From contig NZ_KB899241.1 of the NCBI RefSeq assembly GCF_000378125.1, forward strand, positions 221,092 through 285,091: 64,000 nucleotides of DNA, written 5' to 3'. Numbering within the stretch: the stretch's first letter is position 1; each line of letters opens with the position of its first letter. Made by a program: the position numbers and the translations under genes. Shown piece after piece: positions 16,658 to 26,083 of the stretch. A model generated the notes under the pieces. That model saw nothing but the letters and a program-made list of their open reading frames with translations. It ran no database searches and was not told the DNA's origin. The stretch comes from Rudaea cellulosilytica DSM 22992 (GTDB lineage Bacteria > Pseudomonadota > Gammaproteobacteria > Xanthomonadales > Rhodanobacteraceae).

Positions 16658-19600
16658 TCATGCGAGCGCCGGTTTGATGACGTGGTTGACGCCTGACTGC
16701 AACGCAGCGCCGGTGATCGGTTTGCGCAAGAACGCATCCATGCCGGCCCCCAGGCACAGCGCCTCCTCGTTGCCGGCCGAGCGCGCGCTGATGCCGATCA
16801 GCGGCAGGCGCGGCGAACCCGTCTGCGCTTCGCGCGCGCGCAGCGCGCGTGCGAGGGCGAGGCCATCGAGGCCGGGCAGGTCGAGATCGAGCAGGGCCAG
16901 GTCGAACGGCGCCGAATCGATCTCGGCAAGCGCGGCAAGGCCATGCTCGACACGGCGCAAACGGTGACCCTGCGCATCGAGCAGGCCGGCGATCACGGCG
17001 GCAACGGTCGCATCGTCCTCGACCAGCAGGACGTTCAGGCTGCGTGCCGTGGCGGCTTGCGCCTGCGCGACGTCTGCCGCTTTTATACTTTTATCTTTTT
17101 CTACATCCTCGTGCAGCGGCAGGACGACACGGAACGTGCTGCCGACGCCTTCCTCGCTGGCGAGCGCGATCTCGCCGCCCATGCGCGCGACGAGCTCCTG
17201 GCAGATCGCAAGTCCGAGGCCGCTGCCACCATGACGCCGCTGCATACCCTGGACCTGCTCGAAGCGCTGGAACAAGCGTGTGCGCGTCGATTCGGCGATG
17301 CCAGGGCCGGTGTCGCGTACGCTGAACACGGCGGCGCCATTCGTGTCGCGTGCGAGGGCCTGCGCCACGCTGCCGCGGTCGGTGAACTTGATCGCATTGT
17401 TGGCGAGGTTGAGGAACACCTGCTTGATCCGTACCGCGTCGCCGCGTACGTACCGCGGCGCGTCGGATTCGATCTTGCAATCGAAGGCGAGATCCTTCCG
17501 CTCGGCGAGCGGGCGCACCAGATCTGCGACCTCGCCGACCAGCGCGTGCAGATCCAGTGGCGCATCCTCGAGTTCGAGATGACCGGCTTCAATGCGTGCC
17601 AGGTCGAGCGAATCGTTGACCATGCGCAGCATCATTTGCCCCGAGGACTGGATCGCCTCGGCGTAGCCACGCTGCTTTGCCTCGAGCGGCGTGCGCAGCA
17701 GCAGCTCGGTCATGCCGAGCACCCCGGTCATCGGCGTGCGAATCTCGTGACCCATCGTGGCGAGGAAGTCGCTCTTCGCTGCGCTCGCCGCTTCGGCGAA
17801 GCGGCGCTGCTGTTCGGCGAGCGCGAGCTCATGACGACGCAGCAGGCGCGCGCGGTAGCTGCGGAAGATCGCCCACCCAAGAAGCAGTGCGGCGAGCGCG
17901 TAGCCGGCATAGGCCCAACGCGTCGCCCACGGCGGCGCAGACTGGTCGAAATGCAGTGGCGCCAGCTCGCTCCACACCCCGCTCGCATTCGCCGCGCGCA
18001 AATGCAGCGTGTGCCGGCCGGTGGATAGTTGCGAATATTCACGCTCGCCGCGATTGCCGGTGCCGACCCAATCGGTATCGACGCCGCTCATCTTCCATTG
18101 ATAGCGGTTGGCTGCGGGATTGGCATAGGACAGCGCTGCCGCGCGCAGGCGCAGGTCGCGGTCGTTCCAAGCCAGAGTTGTCGTTGTCGCACCCGCGTCG
18201 AGCGCAATGTCGTGCCCGTCTCGGCGCACCGTGAGGTTCTCCAGCACGAGCGGCGGCGGCGCCGGATTGCCGGTGACGCGTTCTGGCACGAAACCAACGA
18301 TGCCGCCCAACGTGCTGCCGAACACGCTGCCGTCGCGGCGCTTGAGCAGCTGCATGCGCGAGAACTCTGCGTTGGCGAGGCCATCGTGCGCATCGAACTG
18401 GCGCACCACATGCGTACGCGGGTCGAAGCGCCACAGTCCACGCGCACTGCTGACCCAGACCACGCCCGCCGCATCGACCTGCATGCCGCCGACGGCGAGC
18501 GCCGGCCAGCCCGACTTCGTGTCGATGCGCTCGATCGCCTCGAGGCTGCCACCCTGTTCGCGATAATGTTCGAGCACGCCGGGCAGATGCAGCCAGAGCG
18601 TGCCGTCTGCAGCCCAGGCGAACTCCATCACGCGCGATGCCGGTGCGCCGGGCACCGGAGCGAAGTGCTGCACGGTCGTGTCGAAACGGTCGAGGCCGGC
18701 GCCGCTGGCGATGATGACCGCGCCGTCGCGATCGAACCCGATCTGATCGACTTCGGCGTTGCGCAGCCCCGAGTTCTGCTCGTCGAAACGTTCGACCGCA
18801 TGCGTGACCGGATCGATGCGGTGCATCGCATTGCCATTGCTGCTGACCCAGATCGCACCCGAATCGGATTCCGCCATCTGCTGCACCATGCCCGGAGCGA
18901 GCGCATCGCGGCGCTTGCGATCCACCGGCAGATCGCTGAACTTGCCGCTGTTTCGATCGTAGACACGCAGACCGCGTCCGTGGCCGATCCATATCTGGTC
19001 GTGGTGATCGGCAAGGATCGACCACAGCGCCTTGTCCGGAGCGGGCATGGAGTTGGTCATTCTCTCCACGCGGCCGCTGACCGGATCGAGGCGATCGATG
19101 CCGCCCCCCAGGTTCACCGCCCAGATCGCGCCCGCTGCGTCCTCGGCCAAGCCCTGCACGCGATTCGCCGACAGGCTGTCCGCATTGGTCGGATCATTTC
19201 GGTACAGACTGAAGTTGCGCCAGTTGGCCGGCAGTCGCGCGATGCCACCCTCAGTTGTGGTGAACCAGAGGCCGCCCTCGTGATCTTGCATTGCATCCAG
19301 CACCATGTTGCCGGGCAAGCTTCCGGGCACGGCGGAATTTTCCATGTAACCGTGTAGACGTCCATCTGCATCAATGCGACCGAGGCCGTTGCGCGTGCCG
19401 ACCCACAGTTCACCGGCTGCGTCGCGTACCACGGAATAGGCGTAGGCGTCGTTCAGCCCGCGCCCGGCGACGACCGTTGCGTTGCCGTCTTTGCCGATGC
19501 GTAGCAAGCCGTGGCGCGTACCGGCGAGCAGGCTGCCGTCGCCGTCGTCGACCAGGCTGGTGACGTTGAAGCGCCCGTCACCGGCGACGCCGGAGAGATC

Positions 19601-20284
19601 GATGTGCTGGATCGCACCGTTCGCCTCGCGCACGTCGATGCCGACATCGGTGCCGATCCACAGGCGGCCGGTGCGGTCGAAATACAGCGCAAGCACATTG
19701 TCCGACGTCAGGCCAAGGGTGCTACCCGCCTCCTTGTGCAGGTGCGCGATCTTGCCGCTCGCGGGATCGAGGCGGTCAACGCCGCCACCGTATCCGCCGA
19801 TCCAGATGGTGCCGTCCGCATCGCTGGTGACCGCCCAGACATCGTTGGAGGATAAACTGGCTACGTCGTTCGCATCGTGGCGATAGTGGATGAAACGATC
19901 GCCCGCGGACGGATCGAGCATCGACAAACCATCGTCACCGCCGCACCAGATGCGCCCGTCACGATCGGCGTAGACGGTAGGCACGTCGTTGCTCGCAATC
20001 GACCCCGGATCACCTGCGTCATGCCGCCAGACGCGGAATGCCGCGCCGTCGTAACGCGCGAGGCCGTCACGCGTACCGATCCAGACGAAACCCCGGCGAT
20101 CCTCGATGATCTTGTAGACGTGGCTGGACGGCAGGCCGTCGGCCACGGTCAACACCTGGAAAAACGGCGTGGCGAGCAACGCCGGTGCCGGCATGTCCGG
20201 CTTCGCCGTCGCATCGGCTGCCACGACTGCGACCGGAGGCGCTGCGGCGAGCAGCGCGGCGGCAAACATCAGATTGGCGAACAT
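16658..20284 (-). CDS. Hybrid sensor histidine kinase with two-component propeller
   Basis: A 1208-residue membrane sensor. After a signal peptide (MFANLMFAAALLAAAP) come about a dozen Reg_prop blades (for example GFVWIGTRDGLARYDG and GTIWIGGYGGGVDRLD) forming periplasmic propellers, then a Y_Y_Y domain (YQWKMSGVDTDWVGT). One transmembrane helix (YAGYALAALLLGWAIF) leads to the H-box FLATMGHEIRTPMTGVLG, an HATPase domain (NLANNAIKFTD, DTGPGI, GSGLGLAI) and a receiver domain with the phospho-acceptor Asp in LALLDLDLPGLDG. There is no DNA-binding output, so a partner regulator is needed. Such kinases often sense polysaccharides in Bacteroidetes; the ligand here is unknown. The start follows GGAGGGA. 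Confidence 0.88.
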   Translation of the reverse strand: MFANLMFAAALLAAAPPVAVVAADATAKPDMPAPALLATPFFQVLTVADGLPSSHVYKIIEDRRGFVWIGTRDGLARYDGAAFRVWRHDAGDPGSIASNDVPTVYADRDGRIWCGGDDGLSMLDPSAGDRFIHYRHDANDVASLSSNDVWAVTSDADGTIWIGGYGGGVDRLDPASGKIAHLHKEAGSTLGLTSDNVLALYFDRTGRLWIGTDVGIDVREANGAIQHIDLSGVAGDGRFNVTSLVDDGDGSLLAGTRHGLLRIGKDGNATVVAGRGLNDAYAYSVVRDAAGELWVGTRNGLGRIDADGRLHGYMENSAVPGSLPGNMVLDAMQDHEGGLWFTTTEGGIARLPANWRNFSLYRNDPTNADSLSANRVQGLAEDAAGAIWAVNLGGGIDRLDPVSGRVERMTNSMPAPDKALWSILADHHDQIWIGHGRGLRVYDRNSGKFSDLPVDRKRRDALAPGMVQQMAESDSGAIWVSSNGNAMHRIDPVTHAVERFDEQNSGLRNAEVDQIGFDRDGAVIIASGAGLDRFDTTVQHFAPVPGAPASRVMEFAWAADGTLWLHLPGVLEHYREQGGSLEAIERIDTKSGWPALAVGGMQVDAAGVVWVSSARGLWRFDPRTHVVRQFDAHDGLANAEFSRMQLLKRRDGSVFGSTLGGIVGFVPERVTGNPAPPPLVLENLTVRRDGHDIALDAGATTTTLAWNDRDLRLRAAALSYANPAANRYQWKMSGVDTDWVGTGNRGEREYSQLSTGRHTLHLRAANASGVWSELAPLHFDQSAPPWATRWAYAGYALAALLLGWAIFRSYRARLLRRHELALAEQQRRFAEAASAAKSDFLATMGHEIRTPMTGVLGMTELLLRTPLEAKQRGYAEAIQSSGQMMLRMVNDSLDLARIEAGHLELEDAPLDLHALVGEVADLVRPLAERKDLAFDCKIESDAPRYVRGDAVRIKQVFLNLANNAIKFTDRGSVAQALARDTNGAAVFSVRDTGPGIAESTRTRLFQRFEQVQGMQRRHGGSGLGLAICQELVARMGGEIALASEEGVGSTFRVVLPLHEDVEKDKSIKAADVAQAQAATARSLNVLLVEDDATVAAVIAGLLDAQGHRLRRVEHGLAALAEIDSAPFDLALLDLDLPGLDGLALARALRAREAQTGSPRLPLIGISARSAGNEEALCLGAGMDAFLRKPITGAALQSGVNHVIKPALA

Positions 20285-20370
20285 GCGTCCCTCCGCGCCG
20301 TTGCTGCCGAGATCATGCCAGAAACGCCATGCGCTCCAGTAGAATCGGACCACTCCCAAGCGGACCCCGC

Positions 20371-21846
20371 ATGGCCAATTCCAGTCGTTCGCTGCGTCTG
20401 ATCCTGACCGCCGTGCTTGCGCTCGTGCTCGCCGCCGCGCTATGGGCGACGATCGCCACACTGCGGAGCGGCATCGCGTTATGGCAGGAACTGCACGATC
20501 TGCCCGTGTGGCTGCAATACGCCGCGAGCGGGCTGATCGCCGCGGTCGTGCTCGGCTTCGCCTGGCTCACCTGGCGCCTGCTGCGGCCGCGACCGCGCAA
20601 GCCCGTCGTCGCCAAGGCACCCGAGCGTGCCGAAGTACAGGCGCGTCTCGACGTGCTCGCGCAGCAACGCGCCGACACCGAAGAACTGCAATCCGAACTT
20701 GCCGAACTCGACCGCCGGGCGCGCAGCGAGCAACTCTACGTGGCCGTGTTCGGCGAAATCAGCGCGGGCAAGTCGAGCCTGATCCGCGCGCTCGCCGCGG
20801 GTGCCGCGCCGACATCGGACGTGCTCGGCGGCACGACGCGTGCGGTCGCGCACTATGCCGGGCATATCGGCGAAGTCGAGCTCATCTATGCCGACGTGCC
20901 GGGCACGCATGAAGTTTCCGGGAAGACGCGCGAGGCTGTCGCGCGCGACGAAGCACTGCGCGCACACGTCGTGCTCTACGTCTGCGCGGGCGACCTGACC
21001 CGCGACCAGGACGCGGAACTCCACTGGCTGCGCGGCTTCGGCAAGCCGCTCGTGCTCGTGCTCAACAAGGCGGATCAGTTGTTCGCAGCCGAACGGCTCG
21101 CGCTCACCGCCGCGTTGCGGCAGAAGTATCGCGACGTCACCGATGCGCAGGTCGTGGTCAGCGCCGGCGGCACGCAGACGATCGAACGCCATTTCGCCGA
21201 CGGTCGCGTCGAGACGTTGACGCGCGAACGCACAGCCGATGTCGGCGCGCTGATAGAGGTGCTCGCGCGCCAGGCACACAGCGGCGCGGCGGCGTTCGAG
21301 CCCGCGCGCGAGGCCGCGGTGCTGAGCCGGGTCGACGCGCGCGCGGCGGAACTCGAAGCCTCGCTGCGCGAACACGAAGCCGAAGCGGTCGTGGCCAAGT
21401 ACACAAAGCGCGCCGTAGTCGGCGCGCTCGCCGCGGTGATGCCGGGCAGCGATCTCGTCATCCAGGCGGTACTTGCGACCGGATTGGTGCGCGAGTTGTC
21501 CAAACTGTACGACGTGCCGGTACGCGACATCGACATCGACGCCTTTGTCGCCCAGGTCAAGCTGAGCGTGCGCACCAGTGCCTCGCTCGTGCTTGCGATT
21601 GCGGGCAACGCGGCCAAGGCGTTCCCCGGCCTCGGCACACTCGGCGGCGGCATGCTGCACGCGATCGCCTACGGCCTGATTTTCGACAGCCTCGGGCGCG
21701 CGGTCGCGTTGACGTTGCGCGAACGCCACGCGCTCGATCGCGACGCGGCTGCGAGCGCGCTGTCACGCTTGCTAGCCGACACGAGCGCGGAGCGGCTCAG
21801 CCGCATCGCACAATACGCACTGGGCAACGAGAACGAAAAGTCGTAG
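20371..21846 (+). CDS. Membrane-anchored GTPase with DUF697-like tail
   Basis: A 491-residue protein. Two transmembrane helices lie at roughly residues 8-30 and 48-72, followed by an Arg/Lys-rich stop-transfer and a coiled coil (about 85-125). The G domain has P-loop GEISAGKSS, switch/G3 DVPGT and G4 NKAD. The C-terminal third contains VGALAAVMPGSDLVIQAVLATG and a Gly-rich hydrophobic stretch as in DUF697 (YcjF-like) proteins. The family is linked to envelope or stress biology with no firm role. MANSS is chosen as start because upstream residues are the untranslated leader shared with the divergent kinase gene. A paralogue lies at 23844. Confidence 0.72.
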   Translation: MANSSRSLRLILTAVLALVLAAALWATIATLRSGIALWQELHDLPVWLQYAASGLIAAVVLGFAWLTWRLLRPRPRKPVVAKAPERAEVQARLDVLAQQRADTEELQSELAELDRRARSEQLYVAVFGEISAGKSSLIRALAAGAAPTSDVLGGTTRAVAHYAGHIGEVELIYADVPGTHEVSGKTREAVARDEALRAHVVLYVCAGDLTRDQDAELHWLRGFGKPLVLVLNKADQLFAAERLALTAALRQKYRDVTDAQVVVSAGGTQTIERHFADGRVETLTRERTADVGALIEVLARQAHSGAAAFEPAREAAVLSRVDARAAELEASLREHEAEAVVAKYTKRAVVGALAAVMPGSDLVIQAVLATGLVRELSKLYDVPVRDIDIDAFVAQVKLSVRTSASLVLAIAGNAAKAFPGLGTLGGGMLHAIAYGLIFDSLGRAVALTLRERHALDRDAAASALSRLLADTSAERLSRIAQYALGNENEKS

Positions 21847-21934
21847 CGCGCCGGTCTCGCATCGGATGAACAGCGAACACATCGTTCCACCGATGAGGCT
21901 TGTTCCGGTCACAACCCTATCGCATAGTTCTGTC

Positions 21935-22570
21935 ATGTTCACCGCGCGTGTCATTGCCATCTTCGTACTCGCCGCACCGGCGGCGGCGTTGGCGACGCCG
22001 CATGATTACCGGCTCGACACGGTGCATACGCAGGTGACGGCCAGCGCCAGCCACCTCGGCTTCTCGCAGCCGGGCGGCCGCCTGCGCGTGACGGGTGGCT
22101 GGTTCCGCTTCGATCCGGACGACTGGAGCATCGCGCAGCTCGACGTGACCGTCGACGCGGCATCGATCGACTTCGGCGATGCGGCGTGGAGCGACAAGCT
22201 GCGCTCGCGCGAATTCCTCGACGTCGCGCATCATCCGACCGCGCGATTCGTCGCGGACAAGGTCGAAAAGACCGGCGAGAAAACCGGCGTCGCCCACGGC
22301 AAGCTGACCCTGCTCGGTGTAACCCGCCCGCTCGATCTCGCGATCACACTCAACCGCGTCGCCGTGCATGCATTCACGTTCAAATGGACCGCGGGATTCC
22401 ACGCCAGCGCGCAATTCAAGCGTTCGGAATTCCGCATGACCAAGTATCTTCCCGACGTCGGCGACGAAGTCAGCATCCACATCGAGGCCGAGGGCATTCG
22501 CGACGCGGATGCGCAAAAAGCGGCGCCAGCCGCGAACGCCGCATCCCCCGACAGCACCAAGGAACCCTGA
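21935..22570 (+). CDS. YceI-family periplasmic protein (first copy)
   Basis: A 211-residue exported lipocalin-like protein. The signal peptide is FTARVIAIFVLAAPAAALA. The mature part begins YRLDTVHTQVTASASHLG, the YceI opening, and has DKLRSREFLDVAHHPTARF and KLTLLGVTRPL. YceI proteins bind isoprenoid lipids such as polyprenyl chains or quinones. The tail is Ala/Pro-rich. A start 69 bases upstream (MNSEH) is possible, but the signal peptide favours 21935. It abuts the cytochrome b561 gene by 1 bp, the yceI-yceJ order of E. coli. Confidence 0.85.
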   Translation: MFTARVIAIFVLAAPAAALATPHDYRLDTVHTQVTASASHLGFSQPGGRLRVTGGWFRFDPDDWSIAQLDVTVDAASIDFGDAAWSDKLRSREFLDVAHHPTARFVADKVEKTGEKTGVAHGKLTLLGVTRPLDLAITLNRVAVHAFTFKWTAGFHASAQFKRSEFRMTKYLPDVGDEVSIHIEAEGIRDADAQKAAPAANAASPDSTKEP

Positions 22571-22571
22571 C

Positions 22572-23258
22572 ATGCCGTTGAAGAGCGATGCACATCAATG
22601 GGGCAGCCTGGCAAAAACCTTCCACTGGCTGGTCGTGCTGCTGATCATCGTGCAGGGCGTGCTCGGCCTGTACATGGTCGAGCTGCCGAAGCGGCCAAGC
22701 AGCTTTTGGTATTACAACTTGCACAAGTCGATCGGCATGACCGTGCTTACGCTCGCGGTGCTGCGCCTGGCCTGGCGCGCGTTCGATCGGCGCCCTGAGG
22801 AACCCGCCTCGACACCGCACTGGCAGACGCTCGGCGCACGCGCAGGACATGCCCTGCTTTACGCGCTGCTGTTCGCCGTGCCGCTGTCGGGTTGGTGGTT
22901 CGATTCGGTCACCGCGCTGCGGCCCCTGTATTTCTTCGGCCTGTTCGAGATTCCGCATATCACTGCGGCAAATCCGGACCTGAAGGATTTCGCGCGCGAA
23001 ACGCATGAATGGCTGTTCTGGCTGCTCGTCGTCGTCGCCTGCGGCCATGCGGCGATGGCGCTCGTGCATCAGTTCGTCAACCGTGACGGCACGCTGTCGC
23101 GCATGCTGCCCGGACGTGCGCGCGCGCTTGCGTCCGCGCCTGCAGTCGCCACGTCCGTCGAACCCGCCCCCACTGCTTCGGAGAATGCTCATGTCGAAAA
23201 CACGCCTGCTGCTTCCATCCTTGCTGCTGATCCTGCCGCTCGCGACCCAGGCGCGTGA
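22572..23258 (+). CDS. Cytochrome b561 (YceJ-like)
   Basis: A 228-residue four-helix membrane cytochrome that passes electrons between the quinone pool and periplasmic partners. Heme-ligand histidines are visible in FHWLVVLL, YYNLHKSIGM, RAGHALLYALLF, RETHEWLFW and CGHAAMALVHQF. The C-terminal 45 residues are an Ala/Pro-rich soluble tail, longer than in E. coli. It sits between two YceI genes, overlapping the second by 68 bp, so the three form one operon likely to move or oxidise a lipid-bound electron carrier (inference). Confidence 0.9.
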   Translation: MPLKSDAHQWGSLAKTFHWLVVLLIIVQGVLGLYMVELPKRPSSFWYYNLHKSIGMTVLTLAVLRLAWRAFDRRPEEPASTPHWQTLGARAGHALLYALLFAVPLSGWWFDSVTALRPLYFFGLFEIPHITAANPDLKDFARETHEWLFWLLVVVACGHAAMALVHQFVNRDGTLSRMLPGRARALASAPAVATSVEPAPTASENAHVENTPAASILAADPAARDPGA

Positions 23259-23742
23259 TTGGGCAACCGATCCCGCGCAGTCGACGCTGACCTTCAAAGG
23301 CACGTACCAGAACGAGGCCTTCGCCGGCAAGTTCAAGAAGTTCGACGCGGCGATCAGCTACGACGAGGCCGATCTTTCCAAGGCCAAGTTCGATGTCAAA
23401 GTCGACGTCGCCAGCGTCGACACGGCGAGCAGCGAGCGTGACGATTCGCTCAAGGGCGACGAATTCTTCGACCCGAAGAAATTCCCGCAAGCGCACTTCG
23501 TCACCGAGTCGTTCGCCAAAGCGGCCGACGGCAGCATCGAGGCCAAGGGCAAGCTGACGATCCGCGACAAGACCCAGCCGGTCACGCTCAAGGTGAAGTT
23601 CGCCGCGACGGGCGACAAGGCCATGCTCGACGTCGATACCGTGCTCAAGCGCGCCGACTTCGGCCTCGGCGCCAGCAAGGATTGGAACGACATCGGTGCC
23701 GACGTGCCCGTGCATGGGCATCTGCTGCTGAGCGGGAAATAG
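23191..23742 (+). CDS. YceI-family periplasmic protein (second copy)
   Basis: A 183-residue exported protein with signal TRLLLPSLLLILPLATQA and a full YceI domain: WATDPAQSTLTFKGTYQNEA, DDSLKGDEFFDPKKFPQAHF, KLTIRDKTQPVTL and FGLGASKDWNDIG. It is the closer match to the classical quinone/isoprenoid-binding family than the copy at 21935, with which it shares the fold but little sequence. ATG 23191 has GGAGA upstream; an ATG six bases earlier is an alternative. The start lies inside the end of the cytochrome b561 gene. Confidence 0.88.
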   Translation: MSKTRLLLPSLLLILPLATQARDWATDPAQSTLTFKGTYQNEAFAGKFKKFDAAISYDEADLSKAKFDVKVDVASVDTASSERDDSLKGDEFFDPKKFPQAHFVTESFAKAADGSIEAKGKLTIRDKTQPVTLKVKFAATGDKAMLDVDTVLKRADFGLGASKDWNDIGADVPVHGHLLLSGK

Positions 23743-23758
23743 CGATTGTGTTGCTTCT

Positions 23759-23784
23759 GTCATTCCCGCGACGGCAGGAATGAC
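23759..23784. repeat. Short REP-like hairpin
   Basis: GTCATTCC (23759-23766) and GGAATGAC (23777-23784) form an 8-bp stem just after the second yceI gene. A related palindrome, with CATTCCCGC and GCGGGAATG style arms, is at 59135. Both look like members of a dispersed extragenic palindrome family. Confidence 0.5.
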
Positions 23785-23843
23785 GAGCGCGAGCAGTCCG
23801 ACGCAGTACCATATGTCTTCATTTTCCCTGAGACGACATCGCA

Positions 23844-25208
23844 ATGGCTGCGAGCGACTGGTGGGTCCGTCTACGCGAAAAACTGGGCGGCATCCCGACC
23901 TTCGTCGCTCCGTCGAGAAATAGCGAAGCGCGCGTCGCGCAGACCAGCGAAGCGCTGCGTACGCTGCTCGAAGACAAGAGCGTGCCCGCGAACGTGCGCG
24001 ACGAGCTGACCGAGGACTTCGCCCACGTCCAGGCGTTGCTCGACAAGCTCGCAGCAGGCGAGTTGCACATCGCCGTGTTCGGTCGCGTCAGTGTCGGCAA
24101 GTCGGCGCTCGGCAACGCGCTGCTCGGGCGCGAAGCGTTCGCGACTGGAGTACTGCATGGCACGACCCGCGCGCGCAACGCCGAGCGTTGGCACGAGGTC
24201 GCAGGCCAGGGCCTGCATCTGATCGATACGCCAGGCATCAACGAGTTGTCGGGCGAGGAACGCGAACGCCTCGCCTTCGATGTTGCCGCGATCAGCGACC
24301 TCGTCATCTTCGTCGTCGACGGCGACATGACCCAGAGCGAACTCGACGCGCTGCGCACACTCGGACGGACGCAGCGCCCACTGTTGCTCGCGCTGAACAA
24401 AGCCGACCGCTACACCGTCGACGAGCGCGCGCGTCTGCTCGCGCGCCTGCGCGAACACAGCGCCGGACTCGTGCGCGCCGAGGACGTGATCGCCTGCTCC
24501 GCGCTGCCGGCCGAGCGCGTCGTGGTCCAGGTCGCCGCCGATGGCAGCGAGAGCGAGACGCGTACGGCACAGCCAAACGACGTCGCCGAACTCGATGCAC
24601 GCGTGCGCGCGATTGCCGAGCGCGAAGGCAAGACACTGGCCGCACTCAATGCGGGCCTGTTCGCGGGCGACCTTTCCGATCGCGTCGCCCAGCGCGTGGC
24701 TTTGGCGCGAAAAGACCTCGCCCAGCGCGTGATCCGCAACTACTGTCTCGCAAAAGGCATCGCCGTCGCGCTCAACCCGGTGCCGGTCGCCGACCTGCTC
24801 GCCGCAGCGTCGCTCGACATCGCTCTCGTGCTGCATTTGGGAAAAGTATACGGAATGCCACTGACGCGCAGCGAAGCCGGCACGCTGATCGCAACGATCT
24901 GCGCGCAGCTTGCCGCGCTGATGGGCGCAATCTGGGGCGTGCATCTGGTGTCGAGCGCGCTCAAGGGCGTCAGCGCCGGCCTGACTACCCTCGTCACCGC
25001 CGGCGCACAGGGCGCGCTGGCTTGGTACGCCACCGAGCTTGTCGGCCGCGCGGCAGAGAAGTATCTCGTGCAGGGCAAGTCCTGGGGCGAAGGCGGCGCC
25101 AAACGCGCGGTGGCCGACATCGTGGCCAGCCTCGATCGCGATTCGATTTTGCGCGAGGCGCGCGCGGCGATCCTCGCGCGGCTGCGCGGGCAGCAGACCA
25201 GCGCGTAG
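23844..25208 (+). CDS. GTPase with DUF697-like tail, paralogue of 20371
   Basis: A 454-residue GTPase. P-loop GRVSVGKSALGN, G3 DTPGINELSGEE and G4 NKADRY are intact. The C-terminal 170 residues hold hydrophobic Ala-rich helices (GIAVALNPVPVADLLAAASLDIAL and AALMGAIWGVHLVSSALKG) typical of YcjF/DUF697-type membrane association. It lacks the N-terminal membrane helices of the first GTPase. The two flank the YceI-b561-YceI operon in the same orientation, and GTPase partners of this kind are often encoded as pairs. The start is at ATG 23844, with upstream sequence holding a REP-like hairpin. Confidence 0.75.
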   Translation: MAASDWWVRLREKLGGIPTFVAPSRNSEARVAQTSEALRTLLEDKSVPANVRDELTEDFAHVQALLDKLAAGELHIAVFGRVSVGKSALGNALLGREAFATGVLHGTTRARNAERWHEVAGQGLHLIDTPGINELSGEERERLAFDVAAISDLVIFVVDGDMTQSELDALRTLGRTQRPLLLALNKADRYTVDERARLLARLREHSAGLVRAEDVIACSALPAERVVVQVAADGSESETRTAQPNDVAELDARVRAIAEREGKTLAALNAGLFAGDLSDRVAQRVALARKDLAQRVIRNYCLAKGIAVALNPVPVADLLAAASLDIALVLHLGKVYGMPLTRSEAGTLIATICAQLAALMGAIWGVHLVSSALKGVSAGLTTLVTAGAQGALAWYATELVGRAAEKYLVQGKSWGEGGAKRAVADIVASLDRDSILREARAAILARLRGQQTSA

Positions 25209-25251
25209 TGGCATACTTCTTCCTTGGCCGCCCGAACCAGGGAAACTCTTC

Positions 25252-25818
25252 ATGCGAATTGCCGGATCGATCGGCGCCGTTTTTTTTGCACTAGCTGGCT
25301 GCGGCAGTCATTCGAATGGGCCGGCCTATGTGGAGTTGCCTGGCTCGGTCGCGCTGCAAAATCCGGACTTCGAGGCGCCGTCTGGCACGGACGATGTCAT
25401 CCCGGGTTGGGAGACGAGTCAGCATGCCGGCCCTATTTCGTACAAACTCGGCGTCGACCAAAGCGTGAGCGCCACGGGCGTGGCAAGCTTCCGCATCGAA
25501 CGCATCCGCGAGCAGGTCTACGGGCAGATATCGCAGGAAGCGCCGATCGCCGCCCACGCCGGTCGCACGATCGAACTGACCGCGCAAATGAAAACGGCGG
25601 ACGTCGGGCCTGCCGGCTGGCAATTGATGCTGACCTTCACCGGCGGCGTGCCGAATCCGCGCCGGTTGGCTAAACCGTTGGCCGGCACCCAGGACTTCCA
25701 GAAGGTCGCGATCCGCACTCAGGTTCCACAGGGCGCGCAGAAAGTCGAAATCGCCGCGATACTCAAAGACCACGGCACGGCCTGGCTCGACGATGTACAT
25801 CTGCGCGTCGTCGATTGA
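25252..25818 (+). CDS. Putative lipoprotein with carbohydrate-binding-like fold
   Basis: A 188-residue protein. The N-terminus has a lipobox, FFALAGCGS, predicting a lipid-anchored cysteine at residue 17. The rest reads LQNPDFEAPSGTDDVIPGWETS to AILKDHGTAWLDDVHLRVVD, the opening and closing strands of CBM4/9-like jelly rolls, which often bind sugars. No catalytic module is present. It follows the GTPase gene by 43 bp and is probably cotranscribed. No clear function. Confidence 0.65.
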   Translation: MRIAGSIGAVFFALAGCGSHSNGPAYVELPGSVALQNPDFEAPSGTDDVIPGWETSQHAGPISYKLGVDQSVSATGVASFRIERIREQVYGQISQEAPIAAHAGRTIELTAQMKTADVGPAGWQLMLTFTGGVPNPRRLAKPLAGTQDFQKVAIRTQVPQGAQKVEIAAILKDHGTAWLDDVHLRVVD

Positions 25819-25830
25819 GCATTGCGCAAA

Positions 25831-26058
25831 TCAACGTGCGAGGAAACGCGTGACCGCCGCTGCGTCGAACGGCCAGCCGATCTCCTCGCCCGAATCCTCA
25901 TCGCGCAACACGGGCACGCGCTCGCCGTAGCGCGCTTCGAGTTGCGCATCGTCATCGACGAACACGCTTTCGAATGCCGGTAGCCGCGCCTGCGCCAGCA
26001 CCGCGAGCGCGAGATCGCAGAGGTGGCAGTCGTCACGTTGGAAAAGGATCAGGCGCAT
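25831..26058 (-). CDS. Glutaredoxin-like protein (DUF836)
   Basis: A 75-residue cytoplasmic thioredoxin-fold protein with a CHLC active-site motif at residues 11-14 after LILFQRDD, a cis-Pro (RVPVLRDE) and short overall length typical of DUF836 glutaredoxin-like proteins. It probably reduces disulfides of an unknown partner. It is convergent with the lipoprotein gene, 12 bp apart, and divergent from sdaA. Confidence 0.8.
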   Translation of the reverse strand: MRLILFQRDDCHLCDLALAVLAQARLPAFESVFVDDDAQLEARYGERVPVLRDEDSGEEIGWPFDAAAVTRFLAR

Positions 26059-26083
26059 GGCATGGTGATCTTGGGCATTGAGC

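Noticed and set aside
18029..19357. A 442-codon frame opposite the histidine kinase
   Set aside because: It is an antisense shadow in GC-rich DNA; the kinase frame carries all expected domain motifs.
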